Shown here: one piece after another, positions 11,051 to 22,121 of the stretch
Numbering within the stretch: position 1 is the first letter of the stretch
How the letters are laid out: each line of letters begins with the position of its first letter
Assembly (NCBI GenBank): GCA_025618425.1
Contig: CM046836.1
Span: 28,662,140-28,726,139, forward strand
DNA from: Heliocidaris tuberculata
Lineage: Eukaryota > Echinodermata > Echinoidea > Camarodonta > Echinometridae
Reading direction: 5' to 3'
DNA: 64,000 bases
Notes under the pieces: model-generated
Seen by the model: the letters and a program-made list of their open reading frames with translations, nothing else
Database searches by the model: none
What the model was told of the DNA's origin: nothing
Translations under genes and position numbers: made by a program

Positions 11051-12451
11051 GCACTTTCGTATCCATGCTCATTGGGTACCCTACCCCTACCCCTACCCCT
11101 ACCCCTAGGGTTAGGGGTAGGGGTAGGGTACGGATACGAAAGTGCAGCCATTAGCGCCAGACTTTCATTGCGACACCCCTCAATGTCGTTAAAAAGAATG
11201 TACAAAATTAATTTAAAATGTATGTTAAACTTCCAATTTTATGTTATACTCACATGAAATGGATTGCTTGGATGGATTTGTTGAAGTTCAATCCCCAGCA
11301 AGCCATCAGACATTTGGTGGCAATGTCCACAGGGTATACCCAGACGCACTTATACATGTATAAAGCTTATCTGAAGATAACCTTGTACTCCAGACTAGCT
11401 TTTACGGGTGAATAGGCTTCAATAGCTTTTTTGTGTATCAGCAGGCCTTTTTCCAGTCTAGATCATTCTTACATGAGAGGAAAATAATTAAAATTTCACT
11501 TTCAATTCTGAATCCCCAAATTTGTGGCACAGTAAGAGTTGAAGAGTCCCTGAATCAGGTAATCTAGCAAATTTAAGAAAATTAAATCTTGCTTAGAGCA
11601 ATTTTGTTGTCTGTTTTTGACTGCTGAAAAAGTGAATGTTGGACACAGTCCCACATAGGCTAGGGCCTATGAGTGACCCAAACACTGTAATTCCGGACAG
11701 GTTGTTAATCCAGACAGGTCATTTTTAAACAGTAAATCAAACAACTTTTCATGCAAATTGTCACAAATCTTTCACAGGATAGGTTGAAAATCATGTGAAT
11801 TGCAAATATTCACTGGTTTTACTTGATGCACTCATAGGCCCTTGCCTATGGGGGACTGTGTCCAACATTCACTGTTGCAGCAGTCAAAAAACAGACAACA
11901 AAATTGCTCTAAGCAAGATTTAGTTTTCTTAAATTTGCTAATAACCTGATTCATGGACTCTTCAACTCTTACTGTGCCACAAATTAGGGGATTCAGAATT
12001 GAAAATGAAATTTTAAATAATCATTTTTCTCTCCTGTATGAATGATCTACCCTGGCAAAAGGCCTGCTGATACACAAAAAAGCTATTGAAGCCTATTCAC
12101 CCGTAAAAGCTAGTCTGGAGTACAAGGTTATCTTCAGATAAGCTTTATACATGTATAAGTGCGTCTGGGTATACCCTGTGGACATTGCCACCAAATGTCT
12201 GATGGCTTGCTGGGGATTGAACTTCAACAAATCCATCCAAGCAATCCATTTCATGTGAGTATAACATAAAATTGGAAGTTTAACATACATTTTAAATTAA
12301 TTTTGTACATTCTTTTTAACGACATTGAGGGGTGTCGCAATGAAAGTCTGGCGCTAATGGCTGCACTTTCGTATCCGTACCCTACCCCTACCCCTAACCC
12401 TAGGGGTAGGGGTAGGGGTAGGGTACCCAATGAGCATGGATACGAAAGTGC
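11051..12451. mobile_element. 1.4 kb palindrome with hairpin ends
   Basis: Arms 11051-11675 and 11829-12451 are near-identical inverted copies around a 153 bp spacer. A 65-codon open frame appears in mirror image with identical translation at 11218-11415 (+) and 12093-12290 (-). Each outer end is itself a hairpin of about 90 bp: GCACTTTCGTATCC ... GGATACGAAAGTGC enclosing head-to-head CCCCTA/TAGGGG repeats. No transposase is encoded. Likely a fold-back non-autonomous DNA element, recently formed or under gene conversion. Confidence 0.85.
11084..11130. repeat. Head-to-head CCCCTA/TAGGGG telomere-like repeats
   Basis: Four CCCCTA-type units on one side and three TAGGGG-type units on the other form the stem of the left terminal hairpin. 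The mirror copy is at 12378-12425. Confidence 0.85.
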
Positions 12452-13204
12452 AGATAAGCTTGTACATGTATAAGTGACTTGAGGAATGTTTTTCATAAAA
12501 TCTGACAGCAAAATTGACAGGCTAATTTTTGTTAAGTGTCCGGAAATGCAACCCCCCATCCTATAAAATTTCAACTTTTGACTGCCAAAACCTGTCCATC
12601 GCCGTACGGCTTCGCGACAGCGCTGTGTATGACCTGTGTTACGCACGGGTGTGACCTTTCAAAAAGTGCAGCGATTACATTCTGCCAGTTCAGACTGTGG
12701 GCAGATGACACAATAAATCATCGTTTTTGTCAAGTTGTAATTTGGTTAACTAAATTTAACTTAATGAATGCAATCAATCAATAGTTGAAGCTTTATTTAG
12801 TTTAATTTTCAGATGAAAAATATATGTAATTTCAGCGAAAAGCATGTAGTTGCACTTTTGTAGTCGCGGTTCGCAATGCTAGAGAATGGGCAGCTTGCGA
12901 AGCGACATTGCAATCACCAAAATGATAGGAAATTGACTCAATCCTGCCAAGAGTCGCATGCGCTGCACACAGAAATGTGTATAGACCACACACAAATGTT
13001 CGGCCCAAACATTTCAGCTGTTTCTTGTCATATTTTGAATGTGTGGGCATTTGAAGAGCAATCCTTTTCAGGGGACCTATCTAACTTGTTACTATGATTG
13101 ATAATCTTCCAAACTAGCATAGATCTAATAAGAATGAGAAAGCTCACAAATTATTTTTTATCCTTCCCAGAACTCAGTCTCAACCTTCCCTTTATAAATT
13201 ATAG

Positions 13205-13482
13205 ACCTACTGTGTTTTGGAATTATCAAAATAGATAAGAAATTGACTCAATTTCGCTGAAAAGTCTGCACACCGAAATGGGTATATGGGACTACACACA
13301 CAAGTGGCATGAATGTTCGGCCCGATCATTTCAGCTATTTCTACTAATATTTTGAATATAAGGGCATTTGAAAAGCAATCCTTTTCAGGGTATGTTTCTA
13401 CTATGATCTTCTTCCAAACTGACATAAAAGAAATGAGAAAGCTCACAAATTATTTTTACCTTTCCCAGAACTCAAGATTCCC
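13205..13482 (+). mobile_element. MITE-1 partial copy
   Basis: It begins at the internal TTTTGGAATTATCAAAAT and runs to CCCAGAACTCAA, directly next to the previous MITE-1 copy in the same orientation. Confidence 0.75.
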
Positions 13483-13566
13483 TTCAACCTGGCCAGACTC
13501 GGTGGCGGCGGCGGCAACTTATCAAATTGTGAAATATGTAGACCTCTATTGGCTTTCTCATGTTTC

Positions 13567-13805
13567 TCAAAAGTAGCCAACAAATATTGTCAGATTACAC
13601 ATGTACATGTAAACACACCCATTGACAATCTGACAAGGCATTAATGGAGGAGTTTGCTTGGTATCTGACAATTTGTGCAATTAACACATGAATAGTACAT
13701 TTCACTTCATCCTGGCAGTCACATAAGTGATTATGCCTTGTCAAACAGGTGAAGCTTGACGATGGGTGTGTTTACAGTAATCCTGACAATATTTTTTGGC
13801 TACTT
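13567..13805. mobile_element. Short TIR element, about 235 bp
   Basis: AGTAGCCAACAAATATTGTC at the left and GACAATATTTTTTGGCTACT at the right are inverted copies, continuing inward as TTTACATGT/GTAAACACACCC-like complements for about 45 bp. Confidence 0.75.
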
Positions 13806-15310
13806 TCAAGAAAGTAATACATTTTTCACAATGTAATAACTAATCAAAAGACCAACTAACACCAAATTGCATCTCAAGATGAATATTATAGTCTACTCAA
13901 AATTATGTTGTGAAAATTTGAATTGAATTGAATAAAACACTTTTGAGTTATCATAGTCATCATAATCAGAAGGTAAGAAAATGTTTTTTCTTAGAGCATT
14001 TTTTTTTTTTGGGGGGGGGGCAAAGAGTTGTCAAAGGGCACTTTGGGATTTTCTTTTTAGGGGGTCTGACATCCCCTTCCTGATAGACAATTTTGTCTGT
14101 TTTTATATTTTTGGAATGTACATCCATAGATCTTCCTTCTGACAAAATTTAGTCCCTGGGCTTCAAGGGGAAGAATTTACCCCAATTTTTAGAGGTAAAT
14201 TTTACATCCTGACATCAATTTTTGTCAGTGTTTTTGTGTTTTATAATGTCCAGTCATACTACTTCTTACTGACAAAGTTTGGTGCATGGGGGAGGTAGGT
14301 TGAAATCGACCCGACTTTGGGGCTTCTTTTGGGGGCTCTGCGGGCTAAACCTGATGGCTACGGTCAGGCTGACAACCTTTTTGTCAATGACTTAGATGGT
14401 CTTACTCTAAGTTTACGGGGTCAAATCTTATGGATAAAATGGGGAGACTATTTCAGGACAGGCTCCCAGATATATACTAACTGAATTTCCAACTTCAACC
14501 CTAGACCAAAGTCACAAACACTATACTTAACCCTAACCCTAATTCAAAACCTACCCTAAATCCCAACTGCAACCCTAGCCATAACCCTATATCTGTGATG
14601 AAAAGAAAGCCCATGGAGTAAATGCCACACATCTTTCTTTTTCTTTGCTATAAGTACAGGCCACCATCAGGTGTATTCTCATACTGTTAGTTAAATTTAA
14701 AATAAATTTATGTTTAGCATCCCCGCCTTTCTTTTTCTATTTTTTTAATATTTAAAGGGGAAAAATGATTTTTGTAACGATCTTTTTGGTGTAAAAAACC
14801 TTACTATATAGACTCTAGCATCAACTTATATACGTGCACCTCACTGTAGCATTTATTCATCTGCATGAGAGTCTATAATTACCTTTTTGCCAGTCGCTTT
14901 CATATTGATTTCGGCGTAAGCATCTTTCTATGGTGGTGAACAGCGATAATCAACAAAAATGACCGGATTCGAGACTACTCGTCTGTGTGTACTGTGCAAT
15001 TCTGTTCTGCATGTATGCATGTGTTTGATGTTGTGTTCGTATGATTTATTGACATTTTTAAAGGTCCAAAATAGAGAGATATTTTCCTGTTTTGGAATAT
15101 TGTACACAATGGTATTTGTTTGTGTACAGATATAGAGAATTCATTTGTGAAAAAAAAAAAGAGTAGCAATTACACAATGCTTGTCTTTCGTGGTCACTTT
15201 TATATTACAGTATTAAGGCAAACTTCATTTTACCTTTGGTCCATCTTTCTTCTGTTTTTGTACGCAGATCCCCAAAGACAACCAGAAACGCAGAGTGATA
15301 TCCAGCCTAT
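13806..15310. other. Region upstream of the CLCN7 start, mostly unassigned
   Basis: A loose tandem pair (period about 140 bp, sharing a GACA(A)TTTTTGTC(A)GT-like core) lies at about 14056-14310. A degenerate CCCTAA-like run is at 14525-14592. A pyrimidine-rich acceptor-like site ends at 15265. I could not place a promoter or a non-coding first exon. Confidence 0.4.
14525..14592. repeat. Degenerate CCCTAA-like repeats
   Basis: Several AACCCTAACCCTAA-like units with heavy substitution: an interstitial telomere-like or simple-repeat remnant. Confidence 0.5.
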
Positions 15311-15415
15311 GAGGATTTTCAATGTTCTGTGATTTGATAGATGAAGAGGATTTTTAGTGTTCCGGGATTTGATAGATGAAGAGGATTTTTAGTGTTCCGG
15401 GATTTGATAGATGAA
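15311..15415 (+). repeat. Three tandem 35 bp units abutting the CLCN7 ATG
   Basis: Units at 15311-15345, 15346-15380 and 15381-15415 follow the pattern GAGGATTTTTAGTGTTCCGG + GATTTGATAGATGAA. The last two are identical and the first differs at four or five bases. The next base is the A of the proposed start codon. The unit carries an in-frame or out-of-frame ATG and stops, so it would act as 5' leader with short upstream frames. Confidence 0.85.
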
Positions 15416-15475
15416 ATGGAAAGACAGCCCCTTGTAACAGGTCAAGCTCAATCGAGATCATACAGTGACATTGAT
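15416..15475 (+). CDS. CLCN7: CLCN7 exon 1 (residues 1-20)
   Basis: ATG at 15416 gives [20 protein letters not shown] and ends in phase 0 at the donor GTGAGT. I chose this ATG because the same frame has a TGA at 15377-15379 and no ATG between. A possible acceptor (pyrimidine tract, then CAG) ends at 15265, so the real exon may start at about 15266 with a 150 nt 5' UTR that includes the 35 bp triplicate. N-terminal CLC-7 tails diverge fast, so this exon rests on phase and splice sites more than on homology. Confidence 0.72.
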
Positions 15476-18400
15476 GTGAGTCATTTATTTCTTGAATTTT
15501 AGAATGCTTACTAAATAAGAATATTAGACTTTCAAATTGACATGATGTACAATGTAAGTCTATTCGTAATTTTGTTTTATGCAGAAAGATCATCAAGATA
15601 CTTAGTATTGAACATTAAGATGAATATTGACTAGATATTAGGATGAAAACATGGGATTTATGTAATTTGATTAAAAATCTTTGAATTCATAGTTTATGAG
15701 ATGCCCAATAGACAGTTGTTAAACAATTTCATATGGTCCATACGATAATGTTTAATCCATATGACACTTGAAATCACACTGGAAAAAATGCTTGTAACTT
15801 TGAAGTACCCCTTTTTGCCATAAAGCTCTGACATTTTGTTGAGAAAATAAAGATGACCGGTACTCACCTTTAAAAATAAACTTGTCATGCAATTATATTG
15901 TGAAAGAAAATAGTTTCGATTGACTCAGTCTTGGTGAAAGTCACATGCACTTTGCACCGAAATGGGTAAACAGGACTTCACACACATGTGACATGAAAGT
16001 TTGCCCAGTCCAAACTTTTCAGCTTTTTCTTGTCACATTTTTAATATGAAGGCATTTGAAGCACAATTTTTTTCAGGGGATATTTCTTTTATAATATTCT
16101 TCCAAACTGACTTTCACCTTTACCAGAACTCAACCTTCTCTTAAAATACTAAAGCCCCTTATACTGGGTGTTTCAAAAAAAAAGGAAACCCAACTTTGAA
16201 AAATTCCTGTCAATTGATTATGTATATTTACGGGTGTTGAATTTCATATCATATGAAAAAGTAATTCATTTGCTTTCCAATGGTAACTTGTTTGGGTTTC
16301 CAGGGTCTGGCATCACTGAACACCATTGTTTTCAAAATTTGGTGTAGAATCACAGGTGGTTCACTTTCTTGCAAAACATAATAGGCATGATGTTAACGTG
16401 AAACCTTTTGTCAAAAGGTCTGGGTGCTCCAGTTTTCTTTTTGGAGGATTTTCTTTTTCAGATGTGTGTTAAGGGGTGTTATCTACCTATGCTTCAGGAG
16501 TTTCTGCATTGGAAAGCCTTTTCAGATGAGAAACATTTGAAAGAACACAGTCTGGCTGAATTTTAACATTTGCCTACCAAAGAACCACTGCAAACCAAAA
16601 CAATGACAAGATTCCAAAGCAATGCAAATCAAAGACAAAAAGCATGAAAGAAGAAAATCCAAAATCCATATACATGTGTGAAGATTCAAATTTGCTGATT
16701 TTTACAAATGCTGGTCTTTGTTGAAAATTGGTGGAAGATGCCTTCAGCACTCCAGATAAACAAACATGCTCTCTTTGCTTTCTGATGATCTTATTTATTC
16801 TTGATTAAGATTTATGACTATCATCTTCTTTGAAGTTCTTTTATGTTTGTGAAGTTTATAAGACACTTTTTTAAGGCGTAAATTCAATCACAATGAGTTT
16901 TTTTTTTTTAAACTGATGGAGCTACCAAGAAAGTTGACAAGGCCATTCAACTCAAACCCTGCCTACAATGTATTTTGCTTTACAAGAAAGTGAACCACCT
17001 GAGATTCTGCACAAAATTTTGAAAACAATGGTGTTCAGTGATGCGTGACCCTAGAAACCTACATGTAAACCAGGTACCATAATGAAGCAAATGAATTACT
17101 CTTCTACATGTACATGTATATGATATGAAATTCAAAACCGGTAAATACATGTACATAATCCATTTACAGGATTTTGTCAAAGTTGGGTTTCCTTTTTTTT
17201 TGAAACACCAAGTATGCTATCCTCTGATATTTTTGTCATTGTTCGTATTGTAGAAATTCCTTATATCTTTCTGTCACCTGGGGAGCGTTTCATCAAGCGT
17301 TTTGTCAGTGATTTTTACTGACAAATTTGCTCTCAGCCAATCAGATGCAAGGATTTCAGTAGCTTATAACAGTTGTCGGTAAAAATCACTGACAAAACGC
17401 TCGATGAAACGCTCCCCTGATTCATTTATATTTAGTCTGAGATAACTCTGAATGGAGCCTAATAATAATAATAATAATTGGATTTATATAGCGCCTTTTC
17501 CAGAGGATACAAGGCGCTGTCACTTAAAGTCTATTCAAGTAAATTAAGAATTGTATAAGTAAGTTTTTAGATGTTTCTTGAAGATGTCAAGTGATGTGCT
17601 ATTACGGAGAGATGCGGGGAGTCTGTTCCAAAGTTGTGGAGCAAGTGACTGAAAGGACTTGAAGCCAGCCTGTTTTCGGGATTTTGGAATGACATAGGAA
17701 GGAGCAGAGGTAGAACGAAGAGAATATGATGTTCTCTGTTGCTGAAAGAGTGAGGAGATGTATTGAGGAAGTGTGGTTGACAGTGATTTGTAAGTCTGAA
17801 CCAGTATACGGTATTGTATTCTCTTAGAAACGGGAAGCCAGTGGAGTTCATTGAGTAGTGGAGTGACGTGGGACCATTTTGGTTTTTGACATATTGAAAA
17901 TGTGTGTTGAATGAAAGTGAAAGTGGCTCATATTTGAAAGTGAAAGTGGCTTATATTCATAAAGGTCTCTCCTACATGTACCTCCTTAATTTAAAGGGTA
18001 CTAATCACCAAACAATATTTTGCTCTGTATGTGAGTGGTTCCATGTTGCCATACAATATTCAAAGTATGAGCTTCAAATAAAGAGATATACATGTACTGT
18101 TGTGTGGGGAGCCATCAGGGTGGAAAGGTCCTAGCGTAGGGCAGTATGTTACCGTGATCTAGTGCTCCTTACAGATATTTACTCTAGAATTCCCCGGAAA
18201 TCATTGATGGAATACCACATGATCTCTAACAAACCTCTTTTGATACAAGGAGAACAACATGAGACTATACTGAACATGTTTCTTTCCAATTTCCTTTTTG
18301 CCACCAAAACTATCCATGAGCTTTAAAGATAAAGTTGAGTTCTGGTCATGAGATTGAATTGTGAAAGAAACTGTCTCAAAGTAATTAGGAAATGTTCATT

Positions 18401-21400
18401 ATATAGCACATAAAAATTGGTGTATGCTGTAAGGTTTTGGAATCACCAAAATTAATAGAAATTGACTCAATCCTGCTGAGAGTCACATGCACTGCGCACA
18501 GAAATGTGTATATGGGACTACACACAAATGTTCGGACCGAACATTTCAGCTGTTTCTTGTCATACTTTGAATGTGAGAGCATTTGAAGAGCAATCCTTTT
18601 CAGGGGACATATCTACTATGATAATCTTCCAAACTAACATAAAAAGAATGAGAAAGCTCACAAATTATTGTTTACCTTTCCCAGAACTCAAATTTCCCTT
18701 TAAACTTAGTCCACCTTTATAAATGTGCAAACCATCGTCTAATGGGATAACGGAGGCGTGATGGCTCAGTGGTAGAGCAGTGGTCTTGTAAGTGGATGTG
18801 CTAGTGCCCTTTGGTAAGGCATTAATCTTCATTACCAAGTCCCTCGGAGAGGACTTATAGCCGTCGGTCCCCTGGTTGCTTACTTACAAGCATACACATG
18901 CTTTCTTAGCAATCAGGTAAAATAAACCATCAAACTTTTCAAACCAGCAAACTTTTCATAAGGTGACAATTTGTCTTGGTTTGTTTTTTAAAATCCTTTC
19001 TAGGTTGAACACTCCCTTCAACATGATGCAGACCAATCAGAAGCAGACAAGGCCTTCCCTCCTCTCAGAGCTGCTGTAAGGAGGAGGTTACCGTGGAAAC
19101 AAAAGGTTAGTTCAATCTAATTTTGAGCTTTGGTAATGAATATGCACTTCGAAAGAAACTGGCTTAAAGGGATTTAGAAATGTTTGTCATGCAGTAGATA
19201 GGCTGCTTAGACAGCACAAACTGACGAAAAAGTTGCTGGAAATCCCATTGAGTAAAAATACTAACTTATATCTGCACCAAGGAGGTACTAGGCACCTCCT
19301 TGATCTGCACATAGGAGACCCCATGTTATGCACATTTGTCCCATTACTCAGTTGATGTACATTTTCTATTAAAATTGCCTGTCAGAAACCATTTATTTTT
19401 ATTCTTGAACTTTCAGTGCTAGTTCTGTTTGATTCTGTGAAAATAAGTTCCCTGCCATTTGCCAGAACTGAAGATTATGTTACATGTAGTATAGCGAATT
19501 GGCTAGAGTGAGATGGAGCTGGAGAGAAATGAGAAGACGAGAAATGAGTTAATCTCTGAGCGTGAGATTTACAAGTGTGGATCATATACATGCAAGTTTA
19601 TCTTGGAATATAGAATTTGTGCCATGATGCCCAGTTGAATCTTTTCTAACCAGAATAAACTGTCCATGTGCACCTTATCATTGATGTTATTTGAAAGTAC
19701 TTGAATTTTTCTAACCAAATTACCTTTGTTGCATACAGACATTCCTTGTTATACCAAGTAATGACCGATAGCTGTGCAAAATGCTCTACTTTCCAGAATT
19801 CTGTTGTTTTGGTAAAAGGTGGAAAGAGTTGACTCAAGTTTCGAAGTAACACCCCTTTCCCAGGTTGTGTAAAGTGTAATTCATTTTTCGGGGTGCTCTT
19901 CAAAACAAGCAATTATGTTAGGTTTTCATTTATTGATACCGGGTAATTTAAAAATCTTTCCAAACACCATGTGAGAAATTTATAAAAGTGATCCAGCCTT
20001 TCTTATCTTTATAGGACATATTTTTTATTTTATAAATATTGATTATCTTCAAATCTAATAAGAATTCTCTGAAATATTGAGGGATATATATTTATCTTAA
20101 ATTCATGTGTTTTTATCCTTTCAGGTTCCTGGGCAGGAGAATGAAGACATTGATACTATGAATGTTCTCTCTACAAAGTATGAGGTAAGCATTGATTCAC
20201 TCAATCGAACTGTAAAGCACCTTTGTAAAGAATTTGTAGTTTGTAGTATGCTAAGTTATGTACATGTAGGTCATTTTACTTGACTTTCAATCATTAAGTT
20301 GCAAGTTAGAGCCTTTGCCCAATGCAAATGCCCTCAGACATGGCATATTTTATGTAGTTTAATCTTGAATAATTTTGGTACACATGGCACATGTGACTGC
20401 TCTATAACAGCACATTAATGAATATTTTAATTTTGTGACTTCTGTTGTAATGCAGGATGAGTGTATATTTTGGATCATAAGTTTCATGTTCTTTGAATTG
20501 TATATTCTTCTATGCTGATACACATGTAATTGTGCAGTGCATGCAATACATCATTTTCAATGTTTAGTTTGATTTTTAATATTTCACCAAAGCAATTAGA
20601 AACAACATACATACATATAATATAACCTTGGTACAAAATGTATAAAATAAAAGTTGCTTGGTAGGTAGCAGCCAGAAAGGAAGTATTCCTTTATAAGCAG
20701 TCTACCTAAAATAGTTTTAGGTAGGTACCAGATTGCGTTAGCGTAGCAAAACATAATATACCACAAAAACGAAGAACAAAACTTGTTTACCATAGGAAGC
20801 ATCTCACAAAATGCTTTCTTCATAAGAATTTTAGTACGTCTTCCAATGATGCAAATAAAATGGCAAAGTTTTAAGTGCCTTTGGACTGTCTGAATACATT
20901 GTAGCTTGCCTTAGTAACTAGAAAAACTAGAAAATATATTTTTAATGTAATCATCTTTGGTTCATCATCAAAGAGAATACCACAAGCCTATATGCTACTG
21001 TTCAAATTAAACAAAGTACAGGGCCACACAAATACAATATAGATACTTCATTTATGACATAGGTTCATTATCAAGGGAATTATAAGATATTGGTTGTAGT
21101 TATTGTACCTATTTTCAAAATATTGTAGTTGTCACATTTTGTGTAAAATACCACATGTATGCATGTATTGGCCCCCAGGGTGTACATGTACATGTACATA
21201 CATGTACCTTGTAGCAGTATTAATGAATTAATAGTAAATAAGTAAACCTGGTTGGTTTCATATGTTTGTTGATTCACTTGATATTTGATCACCTTTTCTA
21301 TTTATGTTTTAATATTTAATATGTACCAAGTGAATAGTGGATAAGTCAGCGGACTGAAGATCACAAGGTACGCGGTTCAAATCCCAGCCCGGCACTAATG

Positions 21401-22089
21401 TCCTTTGGCAAGACATTAATCTACATTTGCCACTCTCCACCCAGGTGCTAATTGGGTACCCGGTAGGATGCGAAGGTCAATGTGATTGGATTAGCATGTG
21501 CGCGCCCGTAAAAAGGCGACTGGCTGGAATGCTCCCCAGGGAGTGGAGATTGTGCACTGTGATGTGCGGGATGGTATACTTGAATCCAGTGACCGGGGTA
21601 ATAATGATAATGTAAGCGCTTTGGTATATTCTTGTAAAGCGCTTTATAAGCAACCGTTATTATTATTATTATTATTATATGATAAGGTCAGCTGTTGCTT
21701 AGTAGCTATTACATTATACGTGCTTCCTGACTTGATTGTTTAATAACAGTTTGATAATAAAATGGATTCTCTGTTAGCACCCATTATTGCGGCAAAAAAG
21801 CAACAACCTATTTTCAGTTTTATTTCTGTTTGTGATCAAAGTCCAAAAACACGGTATAATTTCCCATATGTGAAACAGCATCAATCTTGACAAATAGCGG
21901 CAATTAGCAATTTTAAGTATCATTTTCATTTTTTTGAGTGCCCCAGAATTGGTTTTGCAAGAAGTTTGGCTGCTTTTGGTCAGGAGGCATTTTGGCTGGA
22001 GACCAGTGTAATAGGGGAACTTGTCATAATCACAGTACATCTTTTTAGAAGTAGAACATGAAACTAATCCAGTTGGTTTTGATTCATTC

Positions 22090-22121
<32 letters not shown>

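Larger units (their letters stand above)
10842..13200 (+). mobile_element. MITE-1 copy split by a 2 kb insertion
   Basis: The 5' part of MITE-1 (GAGTTCTG, GGTCATGAGATTGAATT, AGAAACTGTCTCAAA) is at 10842-10925. The family sequence resumes at about 12908 (AATCACCAAAATGATAGGAA) and runs to about 13200. The material between, about 1980 bp, includes the large palindrome, so it was inserted after this copy. Confidence 0.72.

Noticed and set aside
11218..12290. Mirror-image 65-codon frames on opposite strands
   Set aside because: Identical because they lie in the two arms of a palindrome; no recognisable domain and no sign of coding selection.
14525..14592. True telomere or chromosome end
   Set aside because: Short, degenerate and internal.
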